The position numbers and the translations under genes are program-made. Below are positions 8,491 through 16,381 of a DNA stretch of 64,000 bases, one piece after another (positions within the stretch are counted from its first letter, which is position 1; the number at the start of each line of letters is the position of its first letter). This DNA comes from Alysiella filiformis (GTDB lineage Bacteria > Pseudomonadota > Gammaproteobacteria > Burkholderiales > Neisseriaceae): NCBI RefSeq assembly GCF_014054525.1, contig NZ_CP059564.1, forward strand, positions 1,808,357-1,872,356, written 5' to 3'. The notes under the pieces are model-generated. The model did no database searches. It was not told the origin of the DNA and saw nothing but the letters and a program-made list of their open reading frames with translations.

Positions 8491-10245
8491 ATGCAAAAAT
8501 GGCAAATTGAACTCTACGCCACGCCCTTGTGGTTATTGCAAACTTTTGGCGGTTTGCTGTTGATTTTGGGCGTGTTGCTGGCATTATTGCGCCAAACCCG
8601 ATTCGGGCGACAATTTCATCAAGTTTTATCACCCTGTTTGGATAAGAAAAGTGCGTTTAAATTGATGATTTTGCTGTCTTTATGCATGGTATTGTTGCTC
8701 ACAGAAGTACGGCTGAACGTGTTAAGCACTTTCATGACCGCAGGTTTACTCAATGCACTACAAGATTTGAATGCCACCGTATTTTGGGCATTTGTTGCCA
8801 TGAACGCAGGCGTGGTTTTGTTGCGGACATTCAATGGTGTGCTGAATGATTTTCTTGACCAAACTGTGGCGATTAAATGGTCGGAGCGACTCAATGCCGT
8901 GTTGGTTTCGCGCTGGCTGAATCACAAAAATTACTATCGCCTACAAATGCAACAGCACACACCCGACAACATTGACCAACGCATTCAACAAGATGTGCAA
9001 GATTTCATCGTCAGCACCATAGAATTTGTGCGTGGCATGCTCAATTCCGTGATTTCGTCTATGGAATTTGCGATTGTATTGTGGGGATTGGCTGGTGTGC
9101 TGCAACTGGGCGGCATACACATTCCCAAAGGTTTGGTTTATTTTGTGTTTGTTTTTGTGATTGTGGCAACTTTATTGGCAATGTGGATAGGCAAACCATT
9201 GATTAAACACAATTATGAAAATGAAAAACTGAACGGCAACTACCGCTATTCACTCATACGCGTGCGCGACCACGCCGAAAGCATTGCCTTTTACGCTGGC
9301 GAAAAACACGAGCAGCAGCAACTTTCAGCCAGCTTTGCCGCGATTATCCGCAACCGTTGGCGCATTGCCAAACAAAGCGTATTTTTGAGTGGATTCAATG
9401 ACATGTTCAGTCAAAGCGTGCAATTGCTGCCCGTGATTTTGCAAGCCCCACGCGTGTTTGCCAAAGAAATTAAAGTGGGCGATGTGCAACAAACGGTGCA
9501 AGTGTTTGCGCGATTACAAAGGTCATTGTCGTTTTTTCGCTTATTTTATGAAGAATTCACGGCATATCGTGCACGTTTGGCGCGTTTGAGCGGATTTTTG
9601 AGCAGTATGGATACGCCAAACAAGCACACCACACAACGCGAAACGGTTTCAGGCAGCCTGAAATTGACCAACGTGGCATTGCTGCATCCAAATGGCAAAA
9701 AACTATTGGAAAACATCAATTTATCCATTCAATCGGGCGACAGTGTGTTGATACAAGGCGCATCGGGTTGTGGCAAAACATCTTTATTGCGATTTTTGGC
9801 AGATTTGTGGACATTTGGCGGTTCAGGCAGCGTGTTTGCGCCACATCACAGCGAAACCCTGTTTGTGCCGCAACGCAGCTATGTGCCACAAGGCACATTG
9901 CGTGAAGCGATTTGCTACCCCAGTCTCAATCCACAAGATGATGAATTGATTGCGGTTTTACAAGATTGTCGTTTGTCATATTTGCAAACCGAGTTGGCAA
10001 ATGAACAAGATTGGCAACACCGATTGTCTTTGGGCGAATTACAACGCATTGCTTTTGCAAGGATTTTGTTGGCAAAACCCAAATTGATTTTGCTTGATGA
10101 AGCCACTGCTGCATTGGACGAAAACACAGAAGCCCATTTGTATCGCCTTATCCGCGATAGGCTGCCTGAAAGCATGATTGTGAGCGTGGGACACCGCAAT
10201 ACGCTGGCACAATTTCATCAACATATTTTGCCCATTGACAAATAA
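8491..10245 (+). CDS. Fused ABC transporter permease/ATPase (YddA/SbmA-BacA-like)
   Basis: 584 residues. The N-terminal ~330 residues are a membrane domain with several hydrophobic helices; the pattern (NDFLDQTVAIKWSERLNAVL, then NPDNIDQRIQQDVQ-like sequence) is that of the ABC_membrane_2 family (YddA, SbmA/BacA, peroxisomal ABCD). The C-terminal ATPase has Walker A GASGCGKTS, signature LSLGELQRIAFAR and Walker B LILLDEATAALDE. It probably acts as a homodimer. Its position behind a Fur-type receptor gene suggests a link to siderophore or porphyrin handling, but substrates in this family include vitamin B12 and peptides. A DUS encodes SGSLKL between the two domains. Confidence 0.88.
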   Translation: MQKWQIELYATPLWLLQTFGGLLLILGVLLALLRQTRFGRQFHQVLSPCLDKKSAFKLMILLSLCMVLLLTEVRLNVLSTFMTAGLLNALQDLNATVFWAFVAMNAGVVLLRTFNGVLNDFLDQTVAIKWSERLNAVLVSRWLNHKNYYRLQMQQHTPDNIDQRIQQDVQDFIVSTIEFVRGMLNSVISSMEFAIVLWGLAGVLQLGGIHIPKGLVYFVFVFVIVATLLAMWIGKPLIKHNYENEKLNGNYRYSLIRVRDHAESIAFYAGEKHEQQQLSASFAAIIRNRWRIAKQSVFLSGFNDMFSQSVQLLPVILQAPRVFAKEIKVGDVQQTVQVFARLQRSLSFFRLFYEEFTAYRARLARLSGFLSSMDTPNKHTTQRETVSGSLKLTNVALLHPNGKKLLENINLSIQSGDSVLIQGASGCGKTSLLRFLADLWTFGGSGSVFAPHHSETLFVPQRSYVPQGTLREAICYPSLNPQDDELIAVLQDCRLSYLQTELANEQDWQHRLSLGELQRIAFARILLAKPKLILLDEATAALDENTEAHLYRLIRDRLPESMIVSVGHRNTLAQFHQHILPIDK

Positions 10246-10309
10246 AATCAGGCTGAAACTTTTAAAAAACTGCGGAAATTTTTAGCAGCCGTATCCGTAA
10301 ACAAACCAT

Positions 10310-10473
10310 TAGGGGCTAATGACAATTCGTTTCGCGATTGTTTTTTCATCAAAATCGCCAACTTCTGCGTCAAAAATACGCGCCAATGGGTGGCATTGAC
10401 TCGCATTTTTTCCTTGAATTTGACAATTTTGCCTGAAAAACCAACTTCGCGCCCAAATTGTCATTAGCCCCTA
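10310..10473. mobile_element. MITE-like element, copy 1 (164 bp)
   Basis: Bounded by perfect terminal inverted repeats TAGGGGCTAATGACAATT and its complement. The interior is nearly identical to 29637-29800 (opposite orientation) and 42609-42781. It encodes no protein; short open frames in it are shared by all copies. Copies begin and end with TA, so a TA target duplication is possible. It fills most of the 295-bp gap between the ABC transporter and the glycosylase-like gene. It is followed by GATTATGAACACAGTTTCT, which recurs in similar form at 19898-19917. Confidence 0.85.
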
Positions 10474-10540
10474 AGATTATGAACACAGTTTCTTAATGCC
10501 GTTATTTCCATTCAGGTGGGAATGGCAACAATTTTTCTGT

Positions 10541-11110
10541 TCAAGCAGCCTGAAACGCGAGCCGATAACTTTCCGCCTTTTTCGCCAAAGCCAAAGGATA
10601 AGCGCGTGAGGTGGACGGCATACGCCACAGCGTCAAATCACGCCCATTGTGCGAAAACGCGAGTGGCGTGCCGATTTTCAGCGTTTCAGGCAGCCTGAAA
10701 TGGGCAAGCAAGGTTTGCGTTGCCAATTCGCCTGTCGTGATGATGGTTTGACAATGTGGGATTTGCGCCAATAATTTCGTTAAATCAACCGCTTCAACAA
10801 TCTGCAAAAACTTATCTGCAGCATTGTCCTGCAAACGCTGCACCTGATAAGCCGTGTCGTAAATGGCAATGCCTTTTTCGTTTAAAAAATCGCGGATTTT
10901 TTGTTCGTGAAAGGTTTTGTTTGCCAAATCAACAAAGTAATCCTTATCGCCAAAAAACACCAAACCGAAAACGCGCCACATATCGTTGTTGAAATTGGGG
11001 TAGTAAAAATCCATTTTCCAACGGTGTTGGGGTGGCGGAAAACTGCCCAACATCAAGATTTTGGCGTTTTCGGGCAAAAATGGGGGGAGTGGGTGGGTTT
11101 CAATGTTCAT
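10541..11110 (-). CDS. Uracil-DNA glycosylase superfamily protein
   Basis: 189 residues. GSFPPPQHRWKMDFYYPN near the N-terminus and LWRMPSTSRAYP near the C-terminus match the catalytic-loop and minor-groove motifs of the UDG/Mug superfamily group often annotated as G/U mismatch-specific glycosylase. It probably acts in base-excision repair. A DUS within the gene encodes FRLPE, and another DUS supplies its last codons and stop (FQAA, then TGA). It directly follows the SLATT gene on the same strand but has ordinary base composition, so it looks like the resident neighbour of an inserted cassette. Confidence 0.78.
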   Translation of the reverse strand: MNIETHPLPPFLPENAKILMLGSFPPPQHRWKMDFYYPNFNNDMWRVFGLVFFGDKDYFVDLANKTFHEQKIRDFLNEKGIAIYDTAYQVQRLQDNAADKFLQIVEAVDLTKLLAQIPHCQTIITTGELATQTLLAHFRLPETLKIGTPLAFSHNGRDLTLWRMPSTSRAYPLALAKKAESYRLAFQAA

Positions 11111-11979
11111 TTAAACATCTCTGCGGGCAACCCATTGTGTATGTTCACGACTAAAAGCATTTTCTGCATCGCCTACAAAAATAGAAAAATCTGCATCATT
11201 ATCAAAGTTATCTGATTGTTCATCTATTAAACTAATTTCATAGGCAGTCAATGCATAAGAAGCAGAAAGTTCCGTAAATCGTTTTGCTTGTATCCAACTT
11301 AATAAACCACCAGCGATAGCAATCATTACATCAGTAGGCAAAATAAAATCGTTAAATTTAATTTTTAATAAAGACAAAAGTAAACCAAAAGCATTTGCCA
11401 AAATTAGTAACCAAAAAAATAAATTAGCACGATTTTTATTAAAATTAGCTTTTTTCTTATACCAAGACAACTGGTTTTTAATCCTACTTTCTCTATAAAA
11501 ATCTATCCTTTCACTTAAGGAAGACTTTCTTATTTCGTCCATTTTTTCTGTAAATTGTTTCTCACCTACGTATTCAGTCAATTTCTGACAAATATCCTTA
11601 TTTTGTTCATAAATTTGCTTTAATTTATTTCTAAATTCAGCTTTTGCTAATTTATCATCTATTTGAAAAGGCTCTGCTTTGCAAATATATCTCCAAGTTA
11701 AAGTTTTTATTGATTCCGCAACAGCTCTTCCTGCATACCAATAACGGTCTGGTCGTTGCGTAAATAAATAAATAAATAAATAGAACAAGCTAATGCACAT
11801 AACAATGCAATGCATTGAGCTATTGTTGTCCACCAATAACTCGAGCTAAATATGGATAAAATTGCACCAATAACTAAAACACATAGATGAATTATTAAAG
11901 CTCTGAAAAAATGCTTTTGTGATTTTAAAGAAAGTGCATCTGCATCACGATACAGAGCAGGGAAATCTTGTTCTTCCAT
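11111..11979 (-). CDS. SLATT/DUF4231 membrane effector, frame-interrupted at a tetranucleotide tract (probably phase-variable, OFF)
   Basis: Two overlapping frames join into one ~289-residue protein if the TTTA tract at 11761-11782 gains one unit or loses two. Part one (from 11979) has two transmembrane helices (about 24-44 and 48-72) and then stops at 11707. Part two carries RPDRYWYAGRAVAESIKTL, a DUF4231/SLATT signature, a charged coiled segment, and two more helices (LFFWLLILANAFGLLLSLL and LPTDVMIAIAGGLLSW). SLATT domains were predicted as pore-forming effectors of nucleotide-signalling immunity. The gene starts 9 bases after the TIR gene. The region is strongly AT-rich against its surroundings, indicating acquisition. 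Confidence 0.82.
11761..11782. repeat. Tetranucleotide tract, five TTTA units plus TA (coding strand)
   Basis: The tract lies inside the second transmembrane helix of the SLATT gene. Because the unit is not a multiple of three, slipped-strand changes shift the frame. As sequenced, translation from the N-terminus ends 18 codons after the tract. Confidence 0.9.
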
Positions 11980-11988
11980 ATTAATTTC

Positions 11989-12393
11989 CTATTTTGCATA
12001 AGTTCTAATTGCATTAACAATGGATTCAGTATTCCAATGGACATCTATAATAGAATTACTATAAACGAATTGAGAGATTCTTTCTTGACCACGCGGAATA
12101 ATTCCTACAATAGGCACACCTAAAGATTTAGCCGTTTCAATCTCCCATTGCATCCAATCACTATGACTTGCATATATCCCTGCTAATGCTAACAAAATAT
12201 TTGAATTATTAATTCGTACTCTTAATACTTTTTTAATGTATGCTTCATTTTGAGAGTCGATAGGTTGAGATTTAGGTACTTCTAAAGTATCGTGATAAAA
12301 ATATCCTCTGTTAGCTAATAAATTTTTTAATGCAATCAAATCATCTGAATGTGCCCAAGAATGACTAATAAAAATATTATAATTTTTTACCAT
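11989..12393 (-). CDS. TIR-like (DUF1863/ThsB-type) protein
   Basis: 134 residues from the ATG at 12393, chosen because AAAGGA lies just upstream; an in-frame ATG at 12420 lacks a site. IFISHSWAHSDD is the TIR beta-A/box-1 segment. SNILLALAGIYASHSDW, then QWEIETAKSLGVPIVGIIP, places a candidate catalytic glutamate at residue 84 in the usual WE context of NAD-consuming TIRs. It most resembles the stand-alone TIR-like proteins of Thoeris (ThsB), which make a cyclic ADP-ribose signal. The SLATT gene follows after 9 bases, so TIR as sensor/enzyme and SLATT as effector is the natural reading. It is AT-rich like its partner. Function is inferred. Confidence 0.85.
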   Translation of the reverse strand: MVKNYNIFISHSWAHSDDLIALKNLLANRGYFYHDTLEVPKSQPIDSQNEAYIKKVLRVRINNSNILLALAGIYASHSDWMQWEIETAKSLGVPIVGIIPRGQERISQFVYSNSIIDVHWNTESIVNAIRTYAK

Positions 12394-12460
12394 GATTAAA
12401 TTTCCTTTAATGAAAATCAAGAGATTACAAATAATTAAAAATTAATTTTTTAATATTTTT

Positions 12461-12502
12461 AGGCTGCCTGAAATCCTTTCAGACGGCATTTTCAGGCAGC
12501 CT
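12461..12502. repeat. Inverted local-type DUS pair with a canonical Neisseria DUS in its loop
   Basis: AGGCTGCCTGAAA (12461-12473) and its complement (12489-12502) form a hairpin. The loop contains TTCAGACGGC (12478-12487), the complement of GCCGTCTGAA, the DUS of N. meningitidis and N. gonorrhoeae. I found no other copy of that decamer in the window. It sits between the end of tex and the start of the TIR-SLATT cassette. Confidence 0.85.
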
Positions 12503-12509
12503 GTACTTT

Positions 12510-14792
12510 CTATCGTTTCAACTTCGCAAACGCATCTGCCATTGCTGAATTTTGTGGTTGTTTTTCACGCGGATTATTTTGGCGCGATGACTTTTCAGGC
12601 TGCCTGAAATCGCGTTTTTCCCCTGATTTTTCAATAGTTTTATCATCGTCCAACCGCATACTCAACGCAATGCGCTTGCGTGCCGCGTCCACTTCCAGCA
12701 CCTTCACTTTCACCACATCGCCCGCCTTGACCACTTCGCGTGGGTCGGACACAAACCGATTGGACAAAGCCGAAATGTGCACCAAACCGTCTTGATGCAC
12801 GCCAATATCCACAAACGCGCCAAAATTCGCCACGTTGGACACCACGCCTTCCAAAATCATGCCCACCTCTAAATCACTGATTTCATTCACACCTTCTGCA
12901 AAGCTGGCGATTTTGAACTCGCCGCGTGGGTCGCGGTTGGGTTTTTCCAATTCCGCCAAAATGTCCATAATGGTCGGCAAGCCAAATCGTTCATCAATAA
13001 AATCAACGGCTTTAATTTGCGAAATCAGCTCGCGTTTGCCAATCAATTCTTGGGCGGTAATGCCTTGTTTTGCCAACATTTTGGCAACAACAGGATAGGC
13101 TTCGGGGTGAACCGCGCTCGCGTCCAAAGGCTCGGTGCCGCCCAAAACGCGCAAGAAACCTGCCGCTTGCTCAAAGGTTTTTTCGCCCAAACGCGGCACT
13201 TTCAACAAAGTTTTGCGATTGGGAAACGCGCCATGTTCATCACGATAGGCGACAATATTTTTTGCAAGCGTTTGATTTAAACCAGAAATTCTTGCCAACA
13301 AAGGCGCGGAAGCCGTGTTCACGTCCACGCCCACCGCGTTCACGCAATCTTCCACCACCGCGTCCAGCGATTTTGCCAATGCGCTTTGGTTCACATCGTG
13401 CTGATATTGCCCCACGCCGATGGATTTGGGGTCAATTTTGACCAGCTCGGCAAGCGGGTCTTGCAAACGCCGCGCAATGGACACCGCGCCACGCAAACTC
13501 ACGTCCAAATCGGGGAACTCCGCCGCCGCCAGCTCGGACGCGGAATAAATGGACGCGCCCGCCTCCGACACCACAATTTTATGTAAGCCCATGTTCGGCA
13601 ACAGTTTTAACAATTCGCCTGCCACTTTATCGGTTTCGCGGCTGGCGGTGCCGTTGCCGATGGCGATGAGTTTCACACTGTGTTTTTTAATCAGGGCAGA
13701 CAAGGTTTGCAACATATTGTTTTCTTGATGTAAATACACAATCACGGTATCCAGCAATTTGCCCGTGTCGCTGACCACCGCGCATTTCACGCCATTGCGG
13801 TAACCAGGGTCTAAACCCAAAGTCGGCAAACGACCAGCAGGCGCGGCAAGTAATAAGTCTTTGAGATTTTTGGCGAAAACGGTAATCGCGTCCGTGTCTG
13901 CCAATTCTTTGAGCTTGGAAAAGGCTTCCAATTCCAGCGACAGGAAAATTTTGGCGCGCCAAGTCAGGCGCACGGTGTCGCGCAACCATTTGTCGGCTGG
14001 GCGATTTTTGTCTTGCAAACCAAAGTGTTGTGCGATGATTTTTTCGTATTCGGATTGCTCGGTAATGGGCGTTTCGTCTGGCTGATATTTTAAGGCTGCC
14101 TGCAAAACGCCCTCGTTGCGACCGCGCAAAATCGCCAGCGCACGATGGCTGGGCATACGCGCGATGGCTTCGCGGTGGTCAAAATAATCTTTGAATTTTT
14201 CGCCTGTTTCTTGTTGTCCATCAATCACTTGGGCGTGGATTTCGGCTTCGTGCCACAATTTTTCGCGCAAACGCCCAATCAGTTCCGCGTCTTCGGCAAA
14301 TTGTTCCATGAGAATGGCGCGCGCACCGTCCAATGCGCTTTTAATATCAGGAACTTGCTCGTTTAAAAATGATTGGGCGAAGGTTTCTGGGTCGGTTTCA
14401 GGCTGCCTGAAAAGCGTGTCTGCCAAATCCTGCAAACCGTTTTCGCGCGCGATTTGGGCTTTGGTGCGGCGTTTGGGTTTGTAGGGTAAATACAGGTCTT
14501 CCAGCGCGGTTTTGTTGTCGCAATCTTCAATTTGCTGGGCGAGTTCGGGCGTGAGTTTGCCTTGTTCTTCAATGCTTTTGAGCACGGTGGCTTTGCGTTC
14601 CAGCAGTTCGCGCAGATATTGCAGGCGGTCGGCAAGGGTGCGGAGCTGGGTGTCGTCCAAACCGCCCGTCATTTCTTTGCGGTAACGCGCGATAAAGGGG
14701 ACGGTCGCGCCTTCGTCCAGCAGGGTAATCGCGGCTTGGATTTGGGTTTCTTGTGCGCCAAGTTCGGTGGCGATGATTTGGGAGATGTTCAT
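12510..14792 (-). CDS. tex: Tex family RNA-binding transcription accessory protein
   Basis: 760 residues, normal length. The helical Tex_N domain includes [20 protein letters not shown] YqgF/RNase H-like domain follows ([18 protein letters not shown]), then helix-hairpin-helix motifs ([20 protein letters not shown]) and a C-terminal S1 domain ([20 protein letters not shown], then HQDGLVHIS). The tail contains a DUS-encoded DFRQPEKS, and another DUS encodes LFRQPE in the N-terminal region. Tex binds nucleic acid and affects toxin expression and fitness in several pathogens; its mechanism is not settled. It is flanked on both sides by AT-rich accessory cassettes. Confidence 0.96.
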   Translation of the reverse strand: MNISQIIATELGAQETQIQAAITLLDEGATVPFIARYRKEMTGGLDDTQLRTLADRLQYLRELLERKATVLKSIEEQGKLTPELAQQIEDCDNKTALEDLYLPYKPKRRTKAQIARENGLQDLADTLFRQPETDPETFAQSFLNEQVPDIKSALDGARAILMEQFAEDAELIGRLREKLWHEAEIHAQVIDGQQETGEKFKDYFDHREAIARMPSHRALAILRGRNEGVLQAALKYQPDETPITEQSEYEKIIAQHFGLQDKNRPADKWLRDTVRLTWRAKIFLSLELEAFSKLKELADTDAITVFAKNLKDLLLAAPAGRLPTLGLDPGYRNGVKCAVVSDTGKLLDTVIVYLHQENNMLQTLSALIKKHSVKLIAIGNGTASRETDKVAGELLKLLPNMGLHKIVVSEAGASIYSASELAAAEFPDLDVSLRGAVSIARRLQDPLAELVKIDPKSIGVGQYQHDVNQSALAKSLDAVVEDCVNAVGVDVNTASAPLLARISGLNQTLAKNIVAYRDEHGAFPNRKTLLKVPRLGEKTFEQAAGFLRVLGGTEPLDASAVHPEAYPVVAKMLAKQGITAQELIGKRELISQIKAVDFIDERFGLPTIMDILAELEKPNRDPRGEFKIASFAEGVNEISDLEVGMILEGVVSNVANFGAFVDIGVHQDGLVHISALSNRFVSDPREVVKAGDVVKVKVLEVDAARKRIALSMRLDDDKTIEKSGEKRDFRQPEKSSRQNNPREKQPQNSAMADAFAKLKR

Positions 14793-14856
14793 GTTTTTTT
14801 CTCGTAAAAATTAAAAAATAAATGGGGTTTCAGGCTGCCTGAAAATAGAATAATCG

Positions 14857-15453
14857 TTAAATTTCCTGATTTAATGCTTTACTCGCACGTTTTCTAAACG
14901 CATTTAATACTTTTCTGACTGCTGCTTCGTTGTATAAATCTGATAAATCAAGAGCTTCGCCATAGATGTTATATTCAATTTTTCCTGTATTATCTTTAAA
15001 TTTGCCGACTTTTTTAAATTCAGGATATTCAGACTGCCACCAAACATCAGCAAACCAATTATTCTTTCTTTTATACTTAACACACTGATAAACATAGATA
15101 TGCAATTCACTATGAATATCTTCTTGATTGTCTGGAATGAGAATGTGGAATACTAAATCTCCTTGCATCAGATTATTTTGCCATTCTTCATTTTCAGGAA
15201 TATTTTTAGTTCTATGCCATAACAAATGAAAATCCAACATGGGCAAAAAATTTTTACCTGCATTTAAATCGGTATAAATTTTATGAATTGAGCGTGAATC
15301 ATAATTATGAGGTCTATAGTGATAATAATGCTCCGCACCTAATTCATTTTTCATAAAATCAAGCAGTTCAATAATTCTTTGTTGATAGTCCGCCAATAAA
15401 CGATATGCTTTACGCACATCTTGCAAGACCAAATTCATTTCTTCTTTTTGCAT
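14857..15453 (-). CDS. Unknown partner of the adjacent nuclease, 198 residues
   Basis: No family recognised. The N-terminal ~40 residues are helical (EEMNLVLQDVRKAYRLLADY), the middle is rich in aromatics (YYHYRPHNYDSR, FHLLWHRTKN), and a strand-rich segment (LVFHILIPDNQ, ELHIYVYQCVKYK) precedes a basic C-terminal helix. There is no signal peptide or membrane helix. It starts one base after the stop of the nuclease gene, with AGGAAG reaching into that gene, so the two are translationally coupled. It is AT-rich like the nuclease. It could be a specificity subunit, a regulator or an antitoxin; the sequence does not decide. Confidence 0.75.
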   Translation of the reverse strand: MQKEEMNLVLQDVRKAYRLLADYQQRIIELLDFMKNELGAEHYYHYRPHNYDSRSIHKIYTDLNAGKNFLPMLDFHLLWHRTKNIPENEEWQNNLMQGDLVFHILIPDNQEDIHSELHIYVYQCVKYKRKNNWFADVWWQSEYPEFKKVGKFKDNTGKIEYNIYGEALDLSDLYNEAAVRKVLNAFRKRASKALNQEI

Positions 15454-15454
15454 T

Positions 15455-16228
15455 TTATCTTCCTAAAAATGATGGAAAATGTTGATGAATTAAACCGACT
15501 GGTTGTAACGCTGTCCAAGAATTTTTGTGTTTAAAAATTGTCGGTAATTGTGTATGGGCAATAGATTGTGGCGTTAATTCCTCCAACCAACGATAAGGCT
15601 GGTAGCGAATACCATGCCAATCATAGGCTTGACGAATATCGCTCAACATTCGTTGCAAATATTGCCCGTTATGTATTTGTATGGCTTTTTCCAATGCTAA
15701 ATAAATTTGCTGCCAACTGACGCTATATAACTGATATTCCAGTTGTAAATCTGTTTTTTCTAAAATTACATTGATACCGTCTTGTAATATTTGGCGCGTT
15801 TTTGCGGTGTAATCATTTAAACCGCCTACGGTCAGCATGATAGGATTGATAATATCATTTTCGTATGCAGCGATAATTTGGTTAGCAAGCTGAGCCCTAT
15901 ATTGTTGTTGCAAAAAATCATAACGTTTGGCTTCTACGATAATGGTTTGCCCATTATTCATTTTTAAAACAACATCAGGCTCAACTCTGCTTTCGTGATT
16001 GAGTGTCCATGTTGTCCAAAACTCTATTTCTGCCAATTCTTTAATATTATCGTCTTGACAGATTAAATTTTTGATAAATTGAATGAATATTTCATCAGGT
16101 AAGTAAGCAATGCGTTCAAAAACGCTGGCAGTCAGTACATCTTCTGCACCTTGTGTTTCGCCGATTTTTAGGCGTACACCTGCAAAGCCTGTTCCTGTTT
16201 TTTTGCCGTGTAAAATTGCGGATAGCAT
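15455..16228 (-). CDS. PD-(D/E)XK nuclease family protein, 257 residues
   Basis: The core VEPDVVLKMNNGQTIIVEAK holds the PD (residue 85) and E-x-K (99-101) signature of restriction-like nucleases, followed by QLANQ in the helix where families keep a QxxxQ/Y motif. An upstream helix supplies Glu38 (VFERIAYLP). The rest is helical with no methyltransferase or helicase motif. The start at 16228 has AAAGGA upstream. It lies between ansA and tex in AT-rich sequence and is paired with an unknown gene one base downstream, which suggests an acquired defence or toxin-type module. Catalysis is inferred from the motif only. Confidence 0.78.
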   Translation of the reverse strand: MLSAILHGKKTGTGFAGVRLKIGETQGAEDVLTASVFERIAYLPDEIFIQFIKNLICQDDNIKELAEIEFWTTWTLNHESRVEPDVVLKMNNGQTIIVEAKRYDFLQQQYRAQLANQIIAAYENDIINPIMLTVGGLNDYTAKTRQILQDGINVILEKTDLQLEYQLYSVSWQQIYLALEKAIQIHNGQYLQRMLSDIRQAYDWHGIRYQPYRWLEELTPQSIAHTQLPTIFKHKNSWTALQPVGLIHQHFPSFLGR

Positions 16229-16381
16229 AGAAAATCCTTTTATTTATTTCATATTTTCAGGCAGCCTGAAAATTACCGCATAAATTCAGGGTCAGGCTGC
16301 CTGAATATTTTGAATCCGCGAAGTCCTGAAAAAATGGGGGCGCATCGCGATTTCCATTTATCCGATGCGCCCATTTTCCTT

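Noticed and set aside
16265-16310. Inverted DUS pair upstream of the nuclease gene as a terminator
   Set aside because: The two DUS are separated by ~20 bases with no T-run on the minus strand and lie before, not after, the gene; read only as DUS copies.
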